A stretch of DNA of 64,000 nt, from NCBI GenBank assembly GCA_015057705.1, contig SVDU01000007.1:62001-126000 (forward strand), written 5' to 3'. The notes under the pieces are model-generated. The model ran no database searches and was not told the DNA's origin. It worked only from the letters and a program-made list of their open reading frames with translations. Numbering within the stretch: the first letter of the stretch is position 1; each line of letters begins with the position of its first letter. The stretch comes from Paenibacillaceae bacterium. Lineage in GTDB: Bacteria; Bacillota; Clostridia; Lachnospirales; Lachnospiraceae. Position numbers and translations under genes: made by a program. This document shows, one piece after another, positions 1 through 8,984 of the stretch.

Positions 1-1477
1 CTGCAGTTGCATCCTCTCCGATCTGAGGGTTGCAGGTCATCAGCCCTAAGTCTGTATAAAGCCTGGCAGTGGAATCATTGTAATTTCCGGTACCCAGATG
101 AACGTAACGGCGTATACCATCCTCTTCCCGGCGCACCACCAGGGTTATCTTACTGTGAGTCTTTAATCCTACCAGTCCATAAATTACGTGACAGCCGGCT
201 TTTTCCAGTTTCTTCGCCCAGTTGATATTATTTTCCTCATCAAAGCGGGCTTTCAGTTCCACCAGAACAGAAACCTGTTTCCTGTTGTCCGCTGCTTCCA
301 AAAGAGCGGCAATAATCGGGGAATTTCCGCTGACCCGGTAAAGGGTTTGTTTAATTGCCAGTACCTCCGGGTCCTTTGCGGCTGTTTTTACAAACTGAAC
401 CACGGGATCAAAGGTCTGGTAGGGATGATGAAGAAGAATATCTCCCTTACGGATATTGGTAAAGATATCATCTTCATTCATCAATTCAGGAACCTGCTGA
501 GGAATGTAAGGAATTTCTTTTAAATGATCAAAGCCATTCAGTCCGTACATCTTCATGAGAAAAGTTAAATCTAAGGGACCAGGAATCTCAAATATGTCAC
601 TGGAGCTTATACTTAATTCTCTCTTTAAGATCTTTAACAGGCGTTTATCTATTTTATCTTCCACTTCCAGACGGATCGCTTCTCCCCACTGACGTTTTTT
701 AAGCTGCTTTTCTATTTCTTCCAAAAGATCAACTGCTTCCTCTTCGTCAATGGTCAGATCGGCATTTCTCATGACACGAAATGGGTGGGTGGTGACAACG
801 TTGTAATTTAAAAACAGACTTTCCATGTTCCGTTCAATAATCTGTTCCAGAAGGATAAAGGACCGTTCCCCTGATTCACCGGCAGGAAACTCCACAATTC
901 TTGGAAGAACACTGGGAACCTGAACCATGGCAAACTCAAGTTCCTCTTCGCCGCTTTTCTTTTTGAGAAGTGCCGCAATGTTTAACGATTTATTTCGAAT
1001 CAGAGGAAATGGTCTGGAGGAGTCCACAGCCATAGGAGTCAGCACCGGATAAACATCCCGGATGAAATACGTATCTGCAAACCTGCCCTCTGCTTCACTT
1101 AAATCTTCGTGACTGGAGATGACACGCAGTCCGTTCTGCTTCAAAGTAGGAAGTATGGAACGGTTATAGGTGGAATACTGCAAAGATACAAGCTCATGGG
1201 TCTGTTCGCTGATCTTCTCTAACTGCTCATCGGCTTTCATGCCTGCAATATCCGGTTTGGTGTATTTTGCATGAACCATATCCTTTAAGGAAGCCACACG
1301 AACCATATAAAATTCATCTAAATTAGAAGCTGTTATGCTTAAAAATTTTAACCGTTCAAAAAGAGGCAGGTTTTTATCTCTTGCCTCACTTAATACCCGA
1401 TAATCAAACTCGATCCAACTCAGCTCTCGGTTTACATAATTATCCGGTTTGTAATAAATATCACTTATGTCTGCCAT
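1..1477 (-). CDS. ppk1: Polyphosphate kinase 1, C-terminus beyond window edge
   Basis: This enzyme reversibly makes polyphosphate from ATP in the cytoplasm. I translated the minus strand from an ATG at 1475-1477; the frame stays open to base 1, giving about 492 residues of a family that is usually near 700, so the C-terminus lies outside the window. Visible family marks are the N-terminal NRELSWIEFDYRVL stretch (residues about 16-29), the SNLDEFYMVRVASL region, and GLKTHSK near the edge, which carries the histidine that is phosphorylated in PPK1. The start overlaps the stop of the upstream phosphatase gene as TGATG, and the AGGAGG ribosome site lies inside that gene's last codons, so the two are very likely translationally coupled. 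Confidence 0.95.
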   Translation of the reverse strand, partial: MADISDIYYKPDNYVNRELSWIEFDYRVLSEARDKNLPLFERLKFLSITASNLDEFYMVRVASLKDMVHAKYTKPDIAGMKADEQLEKISEQTHELVSLQYSTYNRSILPTLKQNGLRVISSHEDLSEAEGRFADTYFIRDVYPVLTPMAVDSSRPFPLIRNKSLNIAALLKKKSGEEELEFAMVQVPSVLPRIVEFPAGESGERSFILLEQIIERNMESLFLNYNVVTTHPFRVMRNADLTIDEEEAVDLLEEIEKQLKKRQWGEAIRLEVEDKIDKRLLKILKRELSISSSDIFEIPGPLDLTFLMKMYGLNGFDHLKEIPYIPQQVPELMNEDDIFTNIRKGDILLHHPYQTFDPVVQFVKTAAKDPEVLAIKQTLYRVSGNSPIIAALLEAADNRKQVSVLVELKARFDEENNINWAKKLEKAGCHVIYGLVGLKTHSKITLVVRREEDGIRRYVHLGTGNYNDSTARLYTDLGLMTCNPQIGEDATA

Positions 1478-3045
1478 CAGGATAACCTCCTCTTCTGCCT
1501 CAGTACAGGCCTGATACCAAATATCTCCTCAAAAAAATCTGCCTTCTGATTAAACGATAATGCTTCCAGTGTCATATCTCCTTCATAAGAAGTGGTTACT
1601 ACAAGCTTCCCTTCCTTAACATTCATCCGGCTGTCTGATAATTTCTGTTTATGGCTGCGATCCATGGAATTGGCAAGCCTTAATATGGCTGTCAGCTTTG
1701 CGATTAAAATGGTAATATCCTCATGAGATAATTCTCCCTTTGTATTACGGAATAATTCCTCATTGAGCTGCACCCGGTTATAATCAAATTCCAGACCGTT
1801 GTACCGTACTACATTGGCAATAATTTCCCGCTCCATATGGGACAGGCCAATTATTTCAGTTGACATAATAATACTGTAAGCGGACTCACTTGGCTTTTTC
1901 ATGCTGATAAATTTGCCGCATGCATGTAAAATGGCCGCAATCTGTAAAAGAAGCCGCTCCCTTTTGCCCATACCGTGATACTTCTTCATGCAGTCAAATA
2001 TTCCAAGTACATACTTTTCCATGCAGACTGTATGAGGACCATGACACTTATAACGCTTTGCCATGTTCCTGGAGGCAGCCAGAATATCCTCAGAAAAATC
2101 ATGATGAAATTTCACAGTCCTGGCTTCTTCTGCGTATTCTGCAGCAATGCTGTCACATAAGCGGATTCCTGGAATCCAGAACATCTCAGCACCGGTCAGT
2201 TCCAATACACGTTTAAAAATAATCGTGGCAGGAACTAAAAGAGCGGCGTATTCTGCATTGACACCAAACCGGTCCTGAATCTGGTCAAGTGACATTAACT
2301 TAATCTTCTCATAAAAATTAATAAATTCTTCCGCAGTGATCCACTCTACCGGTTTTCCCCCATGGCTTTCTCTTGAAAGATAAAGGATACTCTCCCCGAT
2401 GCCGATGAGATTTTTAATCTCACGGTCTCTTAAATAAACCTTGCGAAACGTATTTAACTCATTGTCAACCATCTCTTCGATCAGGGTGTTCTGCATCAGG
2501 GTACTCACCTGCATATCGCCCATCATCTCACGGATTCTCAATACTCCAAGCATCAGGTTCTGGGTGGATATTAGAGCGTCCTTATCAAATAAGGATACCT
2601 GCATACTGCCAAATCCCACATCTACGATGGCAGTTCCTTTTTGTATGATTTTATTAAATTCCGCATCCTTGGAGGCGATTGCCTTGTAACTGATAAAACG
2701 CTGCTCAGAGTTACTGATAATCTGAACCTCAATGCCGGTTCTTACCCGGATCTGATCCAGTACGATCTGACTGTTTTTTGCTTCCCGAAGTGCGCTGGTC
2801 GCATAGGCACGGTATCCTGTGACTTTATAGGACTGCATAATATCTGCAAAGTCTTTAATTACCTTACACATTTCGTCTACTAATTCGTAGCGGATTTTTC
2901 CGTTCTTATAGGTGTCCCTACCAAGGGCGATGACATGGCGGACATGATCAATCTTGCGGATTCCCGTTTTAGGGGAAATCTCATAGATGCCAAGTTCAAG
3001 TTCAAAAGATCCCACATCAATAGCGGCAAATAATCTGATTGCCAT
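1477..3045 (-). CDS. ppx: Ppx/GppA-type exopolyphosphatase with C-terminal HD domain
   Basis: Predicted exopolyphosphatase or guanosine pentaphosphatase of 522 residues. The N-terminal half has the actin-like ASKHA phosphate motifs AAIDVGS (residues 8-13) and IVDVGFGS (140-147; the usual second motif is DIGGGS). The C-terminal part, roughly residues 310-500, looks like the HD-type domain of longer Ppx proteins (ILHACGKFI, SHMEREIIANVVRYNG). The gene starts at an ATG preceded by AAGGAGG and ends in a one-base overlap with ppk1, so polyphosphate synthesis and breakdown are encoded in one transcript. Whether the substrate is polyphosphate or pppGpp cannot be told from sequence; the ppk neighbour favours polyphosphate. 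Confidence 0.92.
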   Translation of the reverse strand: MAIRLFAAIDVGSFELELGIYEISPKTGIRKIDHVRHVIALGRDTYKNGKIRYELVDEMCKVIKDFADIMQSYKVTGYRAYATSALREAKNSQIVLDQIRVRTGIEVQIISNSEQRFISYKAIASKDAEFNKIIQKGTAIVDVGFGSMQVSLFDKDALISTQNLMLGVLRIREMMGDMQVSTLMQNTLIEEMVDNELNTFRKVYLRDREIKNLIGIGESILYLSRESHGGKPVEWITAEEFINFYEKIKLMSLDQIQDRFGVNAEYAALLVPATIIFKRVLELTGAEMFWIPGIRLCDSIAAEYAEEARTVKFHHDFSEDILAASRNMAKRYKCHGPHTVCMEKYVLGIFDCMKKYHGMGKRERLLLQIAAILHACGKFISMKKPSESAYSIIMSTEIIGLSHMEREIIANVVRYNGLEFDYNRVQLNEELFRNTKGELSHEDITILIAKLTAILRLANSMDRSHKQKLSDSRMNVKEGKLVVTTSYEGDMTLEALSFNQKADFFEEIFGIRPVLRQKRRLS

Positions 3046-3142
3046 ACTTGTCCTCCTTACTGCCCTCTACAGGACAGTTTTTTACTATTCTACCTTATTT
3101 TATTACCTTTTGTGTCAAATATCGGTAAAATTTGCAAAAAGA

Positions 3143-4426
3143 TTAATTATTTTTCTCTTTTGCCAAAAGATAGGTAATAAACTGGCTTGCTGTTCTTCCA
3201 GATAAACCGCCGTGGTTCAGTTCCCATATATTTGCTTTTTGATAAAGTTCTTCTAAGGGCATGGAAATCTGGCTGCGGGCTGCCAGCTGCTTTACAATCT
3301 CTTTAAATTCAGCTGGTTCCGGAGCACCATAATAAATGGTTACACCAAATCGTGCCACAAGGGAAAGCTTCTCCTGGACGGTATCATTATTATGTAATTC
3401 ATCATCCAGTTGTCTCTTATCGCTGAATTTTTCACGAATTAAATGACGGCGGTTTGAGGTTGCATAGATTAAAACATTGCCAGGCTTCTTTGCAAGCCCG
3501 CCCTCAATAATCGCCTTTAAATATTTATATTCCAGTTCCGTATCCTCAAAAGATAAATCATCCATATAGATGATAAACTTATAATTTCTATCTTTGATTT
3601 GTTCCTGTACTTTGGAAAGTGTATGAAACTGGTGCTTATATACTTCTATAATCCTCAGACCTCTATCATAATATTCATTTAAAATAGCTTTGATACTTGA
3701 AGATTTCCCGGTTCCGCTGTCGCCAAACAAGAGAACGTTATTGGCCGCCTTCCCATCTAAGAATGCTTCCGTGTTCTCAATCAGCTTCTCCTTCTGCCTT
3801 TCATATCCCACAAGTTCATTGAGATATATATGATCCATGCTGGTAATGGGAATGATCTGAGGTTCTTTATCCGTCTCCTCCACACGAAAAGCTTTATTCA
3901 AGCCGAATTTTCCTACGCCGAAATTCTTATAGAATAAGGTTATTTTTTCTCCGAAGGCTTTCACGTCCGGAGCTTCCTTTAACTCCACTGCAAGCGTTAC
4001 TATCTGATCACGGATTCGTCTGTTATAAATTTTACTATTACCGTTATTGGCATGGTAATCAGAAAGAGCGGACCAGATTCCCTCTTCTTCCCCACAGTCT
4101 AATGCCCGTATGTCCTGATCAAACAGCTCCTTCATAATCTTAAAATCATGGGCAGCCAGCTGATTTAATGTTCCCTGGATGGAGCCTGTTATTTCGCAGG
4201 AGGTACTGTAAGCGTTTTCGTTATCTGCCAGGCACAATGATAAAAAACAATGCCAGAGATTCCCCTCAAAGCCATAAGATGCTGCCAGCTCGATAAGCTG
4301 ACCGGCACAGGCGCAGGATTCCGGCATTGTTTCTGTATTTTTCTCCTGGATAAGAGTCAGCTGTCTTAACATCTGGTCAAAAAGTTTCTGATATTTTAAA
4401 TCGCGGTATAAAATCAGTTCCTTCAC
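3143..4426 (-). CDS. DUF815 family AAA ATPase
   Basis: Predicted cytoplasmic ATP-binding protein of 427 residues, recognised as the DUF815 family. It has a Walker A motif GDSGTGKSS near residue 235, a Walker B-like IIYMDDLSFED near residue 288, and a sensor-like YATSNRRHL after it. The N-terminal 200 residues are helical and family-specific. Translation starts at a GTG (4424-4426) with GGAGG upstream. The physiological role of this family is not established to my knowledge; the gene lies between pheA and the polyphosphate genes with 60-100 bp gaps and need not share their function. Confidence 0.85.
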   Translation of the reverse strand: MKELILYRDLKYQKLFDQMLRQLTLIQEKNTETMPESCACAGQLIELAASYGFEGNLWHCFLSLCLADNENAYSTSCEITGSIQGTLNQLAAHDFKIMKELFDQDIRALDCGEEEGIWSALSDYHANNGNSKIYNRRIRDQIVTLAVELKEAPDVKAFGEKITLFYKNFGVGKFGLNKAFRVEETDKEPQIIPITSMDHIYLNELVGYERQKEKLIENTEAFLDGKAANNVLLFGDSGTGKSSSIKAILNEYYDRGLRIIEVYKHQFHTLSKVQEQIKDRNYKFIIYMDDLSFEDTELEYKYLKAIIEGGLAKKPGNVLIYATSNRRHLIREKFSDKRQLDDELHNNDTVQEKLSLVARFGVTIYYGAPEPAEFKEIVKQLAARSQISMPLEELYQKANIWELNHGGLSGRTASQFITYLLAKEKNN

Positions 4427-4492
4427 GTTCTTTATTCCTCCCTGTGTAAACGGAAGTCCGGCCCTAACATAGGCCGAACTTCTATATAATCC

Positions 4493-5629
4493 TTAATAAT
4501 TTCCCAGGACTCTCATATTGCGTCCCTCTTCTAAAATCCCCTTCAGCGCATTCTGAATGGAACATTCACTTAAATTTCCTTCCATATCTACAAAGAAGCG
4601 GTATTCCCAGTTTCTTCCTGGAATGGGTCTTGACTCAATCATAATCATGCTGACTCCATTATAAATCATATTGCTCAGCATGTTATAAAGAGTACCGCTC
4701 TTATGGGGCAGTTCAAAGCTGATGCTGATTTTTTGTGCTTCCTCCCGGTAGATCCTTTTATTTGACAGAATAATAAACCGGGTAGTATTGGACTTATTAT
4801 GATTGATGGATGAATTAAGAACCTTCAGTCCATAAAGTCTGGCAGCGGTCTCACTGGCCACAGCAGCCTGAGTGGGATCTCCTTCTTCTATAATTTTTTT
4901 AGCAGCAGCGGCGGTATTCTCCACACTGATCTGCTTCCAGTTCCTGTTGGCATTTAGAAATTCCGAACACTGCATCAATGCCTGAGGGTGACTGAATACA
5001 GTACGGATATCTTCCGGCCTTGAATCTTTCAGCCCTAACAGCGCATGATTTACGGTTAAAAATGTCTCAGCCACTATATAATTGTTGTATTTCATCAATA
5101 GATCATAGTTGTCGATCACTGCACCAGCAGAGGAATTTTCAATCGGCAGCACCGCATAATCTGCACGTCCGGACTCCACTTCCTTCATGGCATCCTCAAA
5201 GGTAACCACATGATAACAGCTGATATCAGTTCCGAAATACTGAAGCGTGGCAGCATGGCTGTATGCACCCTCCACTCCCTGATAAACCACTTTTACCCCA
5301 TCTGTGGGAATACTTTTTACCGGTTGAAAGGTGTCTTCCCCTTTCATTCCGTGCTCTGCCATCAGCTTGTACTGATAATGGCGGCTGATGGTCATCATCT
5401 GGGTAAACAGTTCACTGACTGCCTGTTTCATGAATGCATCTTCCACCATTCCGGTCACGGAATCAATTTTTTGTGTTTCCCGTTCCTTATCATAAACCGG
5501 CTTTCCGGTTTCTATCTTAAATTCAGCCACCTCGCCGCTCAGTCTCATTCTCTTTTCGAACAGTTCCACGATTTCACGGTCAATGCTGTCAAGCTGTCCT
5601 CTGATCTCAAGCAAGTCTAATTTTTTCAT
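4493..5629 (-). CDS. pheA: Bifunctional chorismate mutase / prephenate dehydratase
   Basis: P-protein of phenylalanine synthesis, 378 residues. Residues 1-90 are an AroQ-type chorismate mutase (RGQLDSIDREIVELFEKRM). Residues about 113-290 are the prephenate dehydratase domain with GVEGAYSHAA, ENSSAGAV and the NTTRFIIL motif carrying the catalytic threonine. The C-terminal ACT domain (about 300-378) holds the phenylalanine-binding ESRPIP element. The start follows GAGGAA. Length and domain order are normal. The ACT domain predicts feedback inhibition by phenylalanine. No leader attenuator fits in the 35-bp gap to plsC, so expression probably depends on an upstream promoter. Confidence 0.96.
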   Translation of the reverse strand: MKKLDLLEIRGQLDSIDREIVELFEKRMRLSGEVAEFKIETGKPVYDKERETQKIDSVTGMVEDAFMKQAVSELFTQMMTISRHYQYKLMAEHGMKGEDTFQPVKSIPTDGVKVVYQGVEGAYSHAATLQYFGTDISCYHVVTFEDAMKEVESGRADYAVLPIENSSAGAVIDNYDLLMKYNNYIVAETFLTVNHALLGLKDSRPEDIRTVFSHPQALMQCSEFLNANRNWKQISVENTAAAAKKIIEEGDPTQAAVASETAARLYGLKVLNSSINHNKSNTTRFIILSNKRIYREEAQKISISFELPHKSGTLYNMLSNMIYNGVSMIMIESRPIPGRNWEYRFFVDMEGNLSECSIQNALKGILEEGRNMRVLGNY

Positions 5630-5663
5630 ATGTCCATTCCTCTGCCTTATCTGTTGGTCTTCT

Positions 5664-6422
5664 TTACCGGCCTGTCAGCTTTCCCTGAAGGGAAAGTTCT
5701 TCTTCCAGCATACTCTCAATCTGTTTTTTTACATAAGCACCGGGGAACTTTTTAGATTCCGGTTCCAGCTCTTTCACCAGAAACGGCTCTCCAAATTCAA
5801 TGGTTACTTTCGATGATCGAATAAATGGAAGGTGCTTTTCAAACACTTCTGCCGTTCCGGTTATGGCAACCGGAACTACCGGACAACCGCTTTTTTCTGC
5901 TATTTTCAAGCTGCCTTCCTTAAAAGGAAGAAGTTCCATAATGTCTTCATTTGTGTTCCTGGTTCCTTCCGGAAAAATCCAGACAGAGACTCCGTTTTTC
6001 ACCTGCTCGATTCCCTGGAGAATGGTTTTTAACCCTTCTTTTACATTCTGTCTGTCCAAAAACAGGCAGTTCACATGCTTCATCCAGCCGGAGAGCAGGG
6101 GGATTTTTTCCATCTCTTTTTTAGCCACAAATCCTACCAGACCAGGAGCTGTGGTATAACCAACAAGAATATCGAAATAACTTCTATGATTTCCCACATA
6201 CAGAACAGCCTGGTCACCTGGTATCTTTTCTTTTCCTTTTACTGTAATTTTAACTCCTGCAAAAAACAGGATAATCTTAAAGATCCACCGGACGTTAGAA
6301 ATACTTCGCTCATGGCTTGCACGAAGGTTCTTTTTACCAGCCATGTTCTCAAAAATCAGAACCGGGATACTTAAGATAAGATAAAATATAACGGATGCTG
6401 CTACAAGAATAAATCGAATCAT
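5664..6422 (-). CDS. plsC: 1-acyl-sn-glycerol-3-phosphate acyltransferase
   Basis: Membrane-associated acyltransferase converting lysophosphatidate to phosphatidate. An N-terminal hydrophobic segment (residues about 2-23) is followed by the acyltransferase motifs NHRSYFD (about 75-81, the HX4D catalytic pair) and FPEGTRN (about 148-154). I chose the ATG at 6420-6422, giving 252 residues, because GGAGG lies eight bases before it; an in-frame ATG seven codons upstream has no ribosome site. It is about 35 bp from pheA and 55 bp from the upstream membrane protein gene, and cardiolipin synthase is close by, so this stretch groups phospholipid genes. Confidence 0.93.
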   Translation of the reverse strand: MIRFILVAASVIFYLILSIPVLIFENMAGKKNLRASHERSISNVRWIFKIILFFAGVKITVKGKEKIPGDQAVLYVGNHRSYFDILVGYTTAPGLVGFVAKKEMEKIPLLSGWMKHVNCLFLDRQNVKEGLKTILQGIEQVKNGVSVWIFPEGTRNTNEDIMELLPFKEGSLKIAEKSGCPVVPVAITGTAEVFEKHLPFIRSSKVTIEFGEPFLVKELEPESKKFPGAYVKKQIESMLEEELSLQGKLTGR

Positions 6423-6476
6423 TGGTCTAATCCTCCATTCCATCTATTATATAGAATGGACTCTTTAATTACAATA

Positions 6477-6947
6477 CTACCTTCCTTTCTTTTTTGTAAT
6501 TTGTTCGAACAATAATCCCGTAGCAAACCACAGCGGAGCAAAATCCAGACGGATCAGACCGTCAATATTAGTGCTCCTGCCGGTATAATCCCATGGGCAG
6601 ATTCCTCTGCCCCGCAAAAGTATTCCGGAGAAATACTCTGCCACAAAAATCAGCACCATATAAAGGAATCCATGACGAATGGCAATATCCGTCCGGGCAA
6701 CAGCCAGACCGGTTCTGGGATTAACCCAGTGGTCAATCATCATTCCAATGGGTGCCAGAAATGCTCCGCATCCATAAATAGGAAACATAAGAAGAGACGT
6801 CTGACCCATCAGACGCCAGTCATGACGTAAGAAGGAGTCTGTTGCAGTAAACATTACTTCCAGGCACCAGCCTGTAACCCCGCATTTACAAAAATTTAAG
6901 GGTAACTCTTTTAAGTTTAATTGTGATAGTATCTTCATAAGCATCAT
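6477..6947 (-). CDS. Small multi-pass membrane protein, putative ABC-transporter-type (PF06541-like)
   Basis: A 156-residue membrane protein with three to four predicted hydrophobic segments. The stretch GWCLEVMFT, the PIYGCGAFLAPIGMMID segment and the RGRGICPWDYTG motif resemble the family named putative ABC transporter type IV/CmpB, whose biochemical role is not known to me. The N-terminal 25 residues (KILSQLNLKELPLNFCKCG) are less hydrophobic than the usual first helix. No good ribosome site precedes any of the clustered ATG codons near 6930-6947, so the start is uncertain. It sits between plsC and cls, which suggests a role at the membrane but no more. Confidence 0.7.
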   Translation of the reverse strand: MMLMKILSQLNLKELPLNFCKCGVTGWCLEVMFTATDSFLRHDWRLMGQTSLLMFPIYGCGAFLAPIGMMIDHWVNPRTGLAVARTDIAIRHGFLYMVLIFVAEYFSGILLRGRGICPWDYTGRSTNIDGLIRLDFAPLWFATGLLFEQITKKKGR

Positions 6948-6991
6948 TATGTGCCGGACATGGTGATATTATGTTGTGCTGTAAAAGAATT

Positions 6992-8503
6992 CTATAATAG
7001 AGGTGAGAGAAGTCTGCTGCCCTGTTCCTTAATCCGAATGAAGATACTTCTGGCTTCATATCTCTCTGGTGAAATCTCCTTACATACCTTTAAGTCCTCC
7101 AGGAATAACTCTTCTAATTTTCTGGTAGTCTCTTCATCATAGATCACTGCATTGACTTCAAAATTCAGTTCAAAGCTGCGGATATCCATATTGGCAGTCC
7201 CATAGGAACTGACTTTTCCGTCTGTCATCACTCCCTTTGAATGAAGAAATCCATTTTCATAGGTATAGCATCTGGCACCTTCGGATAAAAGATCTCCCAC
7301 ATAGGAATAGGTGGCCCAGTAAACAAAGGGATGGTCCGGTTTGCATGGTATCATGAGCCTGACATCTACTCCTGACCTGGCAGCCATCCTGAGCGCAGAA
7401 AGGACTGCATCATCGGGTACAAAATAGGGAGTCTGTATATAGATATGATGCTTTGCTTTTGAGAACAGCCGGATATAATTATCCCGGATCTGTCTGCTTC
7501 TGGCGTCAGGACCACTTGCAATAATCTGAATTCCAAGTTTTTTTTCTACCTGATTGATATCCACTACTCCCATATTATAAAGGCAGGCTCCGTCTTCGTC
7601 TTCACAGAAGTAAGTCATATTTTTAAATAAGTTTTCCCCAACTGCATAATTCCAGTCCAGTGCAAAACGGATCTGAAGGCTTAAAACAGATCCACCCTGA
7701 AGTTTTAAATGAGTATCCCTCCAGTAACCAAACTTAGGGTCTTTGGAAATATATTCTCTTCCTATATTGAATCCGCCCACATAACCAATCCGGTTATCAA
7801 TAACAACAATTTTTCTGTGATTTCGATAGTTAATACGCAGGTGCAGCCTTCCAAGTACTGGTGGAAAGAAGATGCCGACCTTAACACCGCTTTTCTTTAA
7901 TAAGTCCCATTTTGATTTGCGCATGAACCTTCCACCCATACCGTCACAGAGAATCCGGACTTCTACACCGGCCTTTGCCCGCTCAATTAATATGGGAATG
8001 ATGGAGTCAAACAGCTCATCATTCTTAATAATATAATACTGCAGATGGATAAACCGGCTTGCTTTTGAAAGTTCTTCCCTGAGATCCTGAAACTTTTTCT
8101 CTCCATCGGTAAAAATTTCAACGGTATTATCAACGGTAAGAACGGAACCTGAGGTTTCTAAATTGTACATGACCAGATCGGAATAATCCCTTGCAAGGGA
8201 AGAATCCAGCCCGATATCATGACTTTTTAAAAACTCCTCCTGATTTCTTGCAGAGTAACGCATCCGGTCCTCCACTTCCTTCACCCGGAACATCTTACCT
8301 TTTCTCATATCCTGGCCAAGTATCAGATAAAAGAGAAATCCGAATACGGGAATAAAATACAACGCTAAAAGCCACGTCCAGACTGCCTTTGGATCCCTCC
8401 TTTGAAAAAAAACAATGATAACAGAAAGAATCAGGTTTATATAGATTAAATGATCCATGAGCCATTTCCAGACTGTTACGGTCTGATTCCAGACAGATCC
8501 CAT
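6992..8503 (-). CDS. cls: Cardiolipin synthase (phospholipase D family)
   Basis: Condenses two phosphatidylglycerols to cardiolipin at the membrane. The 503-residue protein has two N-terminal membrane helices (about 11-30 and 39-60; LILSVIIVFF and ALYFIPVFGFLFYLILG) and two phospholipase D HKD motifs, HRKIVVIDN near residue 230 and HSKGVMTDG near 419, each with the downstream G..N element (GYVGGFNIG, SYGTANMD). Length and architecture match Firmicute Cls. The ATG follows AAGGAGGG. It is the first gene of a run that continues into the small membrane protein and plsC. Confidence 0.95.
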   Translation of the reverse strand: MGSVWNQTVTVWKWLMDHLIYINLILSVIIVFFQRRDPKAVWTWLLALYFIPVFGFLFYLILGQDMRKGKMFRVKEVEDRMRYSARNQEEFLKSHDIGLDSSLARDYSDLVMYNLETSGSVLTVDNTVEIFTDGEKKFQDLREELSKASRFIHLQYYIIKNDELFDSIIPILIERAKAGVEVRILCDGMGGRFMRKSKWDLLKKSGVKVGIFFPPVLGRLHLRINYRNHRKIVVIDNRIGYVGGFNIGREYISKDPKFGYWRDTHLKLQGGSVLSLQIRFALDWNYAVGENLFKNMTYFCEDEDGACLYNMGVVDINQVEKKLGIQIIASGPDARSRQIRDNYIRLFSKAKHHIYIQTPYFVPDDAVLSALRMAARSGVDVRLMIPCKPDHPFVYWATYSYVGDLLSEGARCYTYENGFLHSKGVMTDGKVSSYGTANMDIRSFELNFEVNAVIYDEETTRKLEELFLEDLKVCKEISPERYEARSIFIRIKEQGSRLLSPLL

Positions 8504-8631
8504 ATTAAATCCCTCCTTTCTCTTTCTAACCAGTTTCCTCTTCTACATGAAACAGTTTTCCTATTTTCTGCTCTTTCATTCTAATAATATTATGGTGTGA
8601 CTCCTGCAAATAGTCTCAAATCTATTTTCCA

Positions 8632-8663
8632 AAAAGGGTCCCCGCAGCTGCGACGACCCTTTT
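8632..8663 (-). terminator. Rho-independent terminator after the DUF4250 gene
   Basis: The nine-base arms AAAAGGGTC (8632-8640) and GACCCTTTT (8655-8663) form a hairpin, followed on the minus strand by a short T run. It lies 14 bp past the DUF4250 stop codon and would insulate cls from that gene. Confidence 0.75.
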
Positions 8664-8676
8664 GTATCCACTTCAT

Positions 8677-8856
8677 TTACAAAAACTGATTTTTTTCATT
8701 GTCATACCGGTAATCAATGGAGGCCAGTGACTCTACAATCTCTTCTTCCTCGATTCCCAGGCTCAGACAGCACTCACTTAAAGATGGATAATAATCTCTC
8801 AGCTGAGTATTCATGTAACTGAGCAGCATAACCGGATCTTTGGGTATATTAGCCAT
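8677..8856 (-). CDS. DUF4250 domain-containing small protein
   Basis: A 59-residue protein I read directly from the minus strand: it begins MANIPKDPVMLLSYMNTQLR and ends NEKNQFL. This matches the small DUF4250 family found in clostridia, whose function I do not know. It has no membrane segment and is acidic in its middle (GIEEEEIVESL). The ATG at 8854-8856 is preceded by GCAGGAGATAATAAA. It has its own promoter (-35 TTGAAA, -10 TAAAAT) and a terminator directly downstream, so it is a single-gene unit divergent from the asparaginase gene. Confidence 0.85.
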   Translation of the reverse strand: MANIPKDPVMLLSYMNTQLRDYYPSLSECCLSLGIEEEEIVESLASIDYRYDNEKNQFL

Positions 8857-8886
8857 TTTATTATCTCCTGCAACTGTTTGTCCCTC

Positions 8887-8915
8887 ATTTTAGCATAGAT
8901 TTCTTTTATTTTCAA
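8887..8915 (-). promoter_or_regulatory. SigA-type promoter of the DUF4250 gene
   Basis: On the minus strand, TTGAAA (8915-8910) and TAAAAT (8892-8887) are separated by 17 bp, about 30 bp upstream of the DUF4250 start codon. Confidence 0.7.
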
Positions 8916-8984
8916 GAAATGACCTGTACGAATGGAAAAAGAAATGCTACAATCAGGTTCATAATCCATCAGGAGGTAATTCTA

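Noticed and set aside
8919-8984. Longer N-terminus for the asparaginase starting at an ATG at 8919
   Set aside because: The added residues do not match the family and the strong AGGAGG site points to the ATG at 8985.
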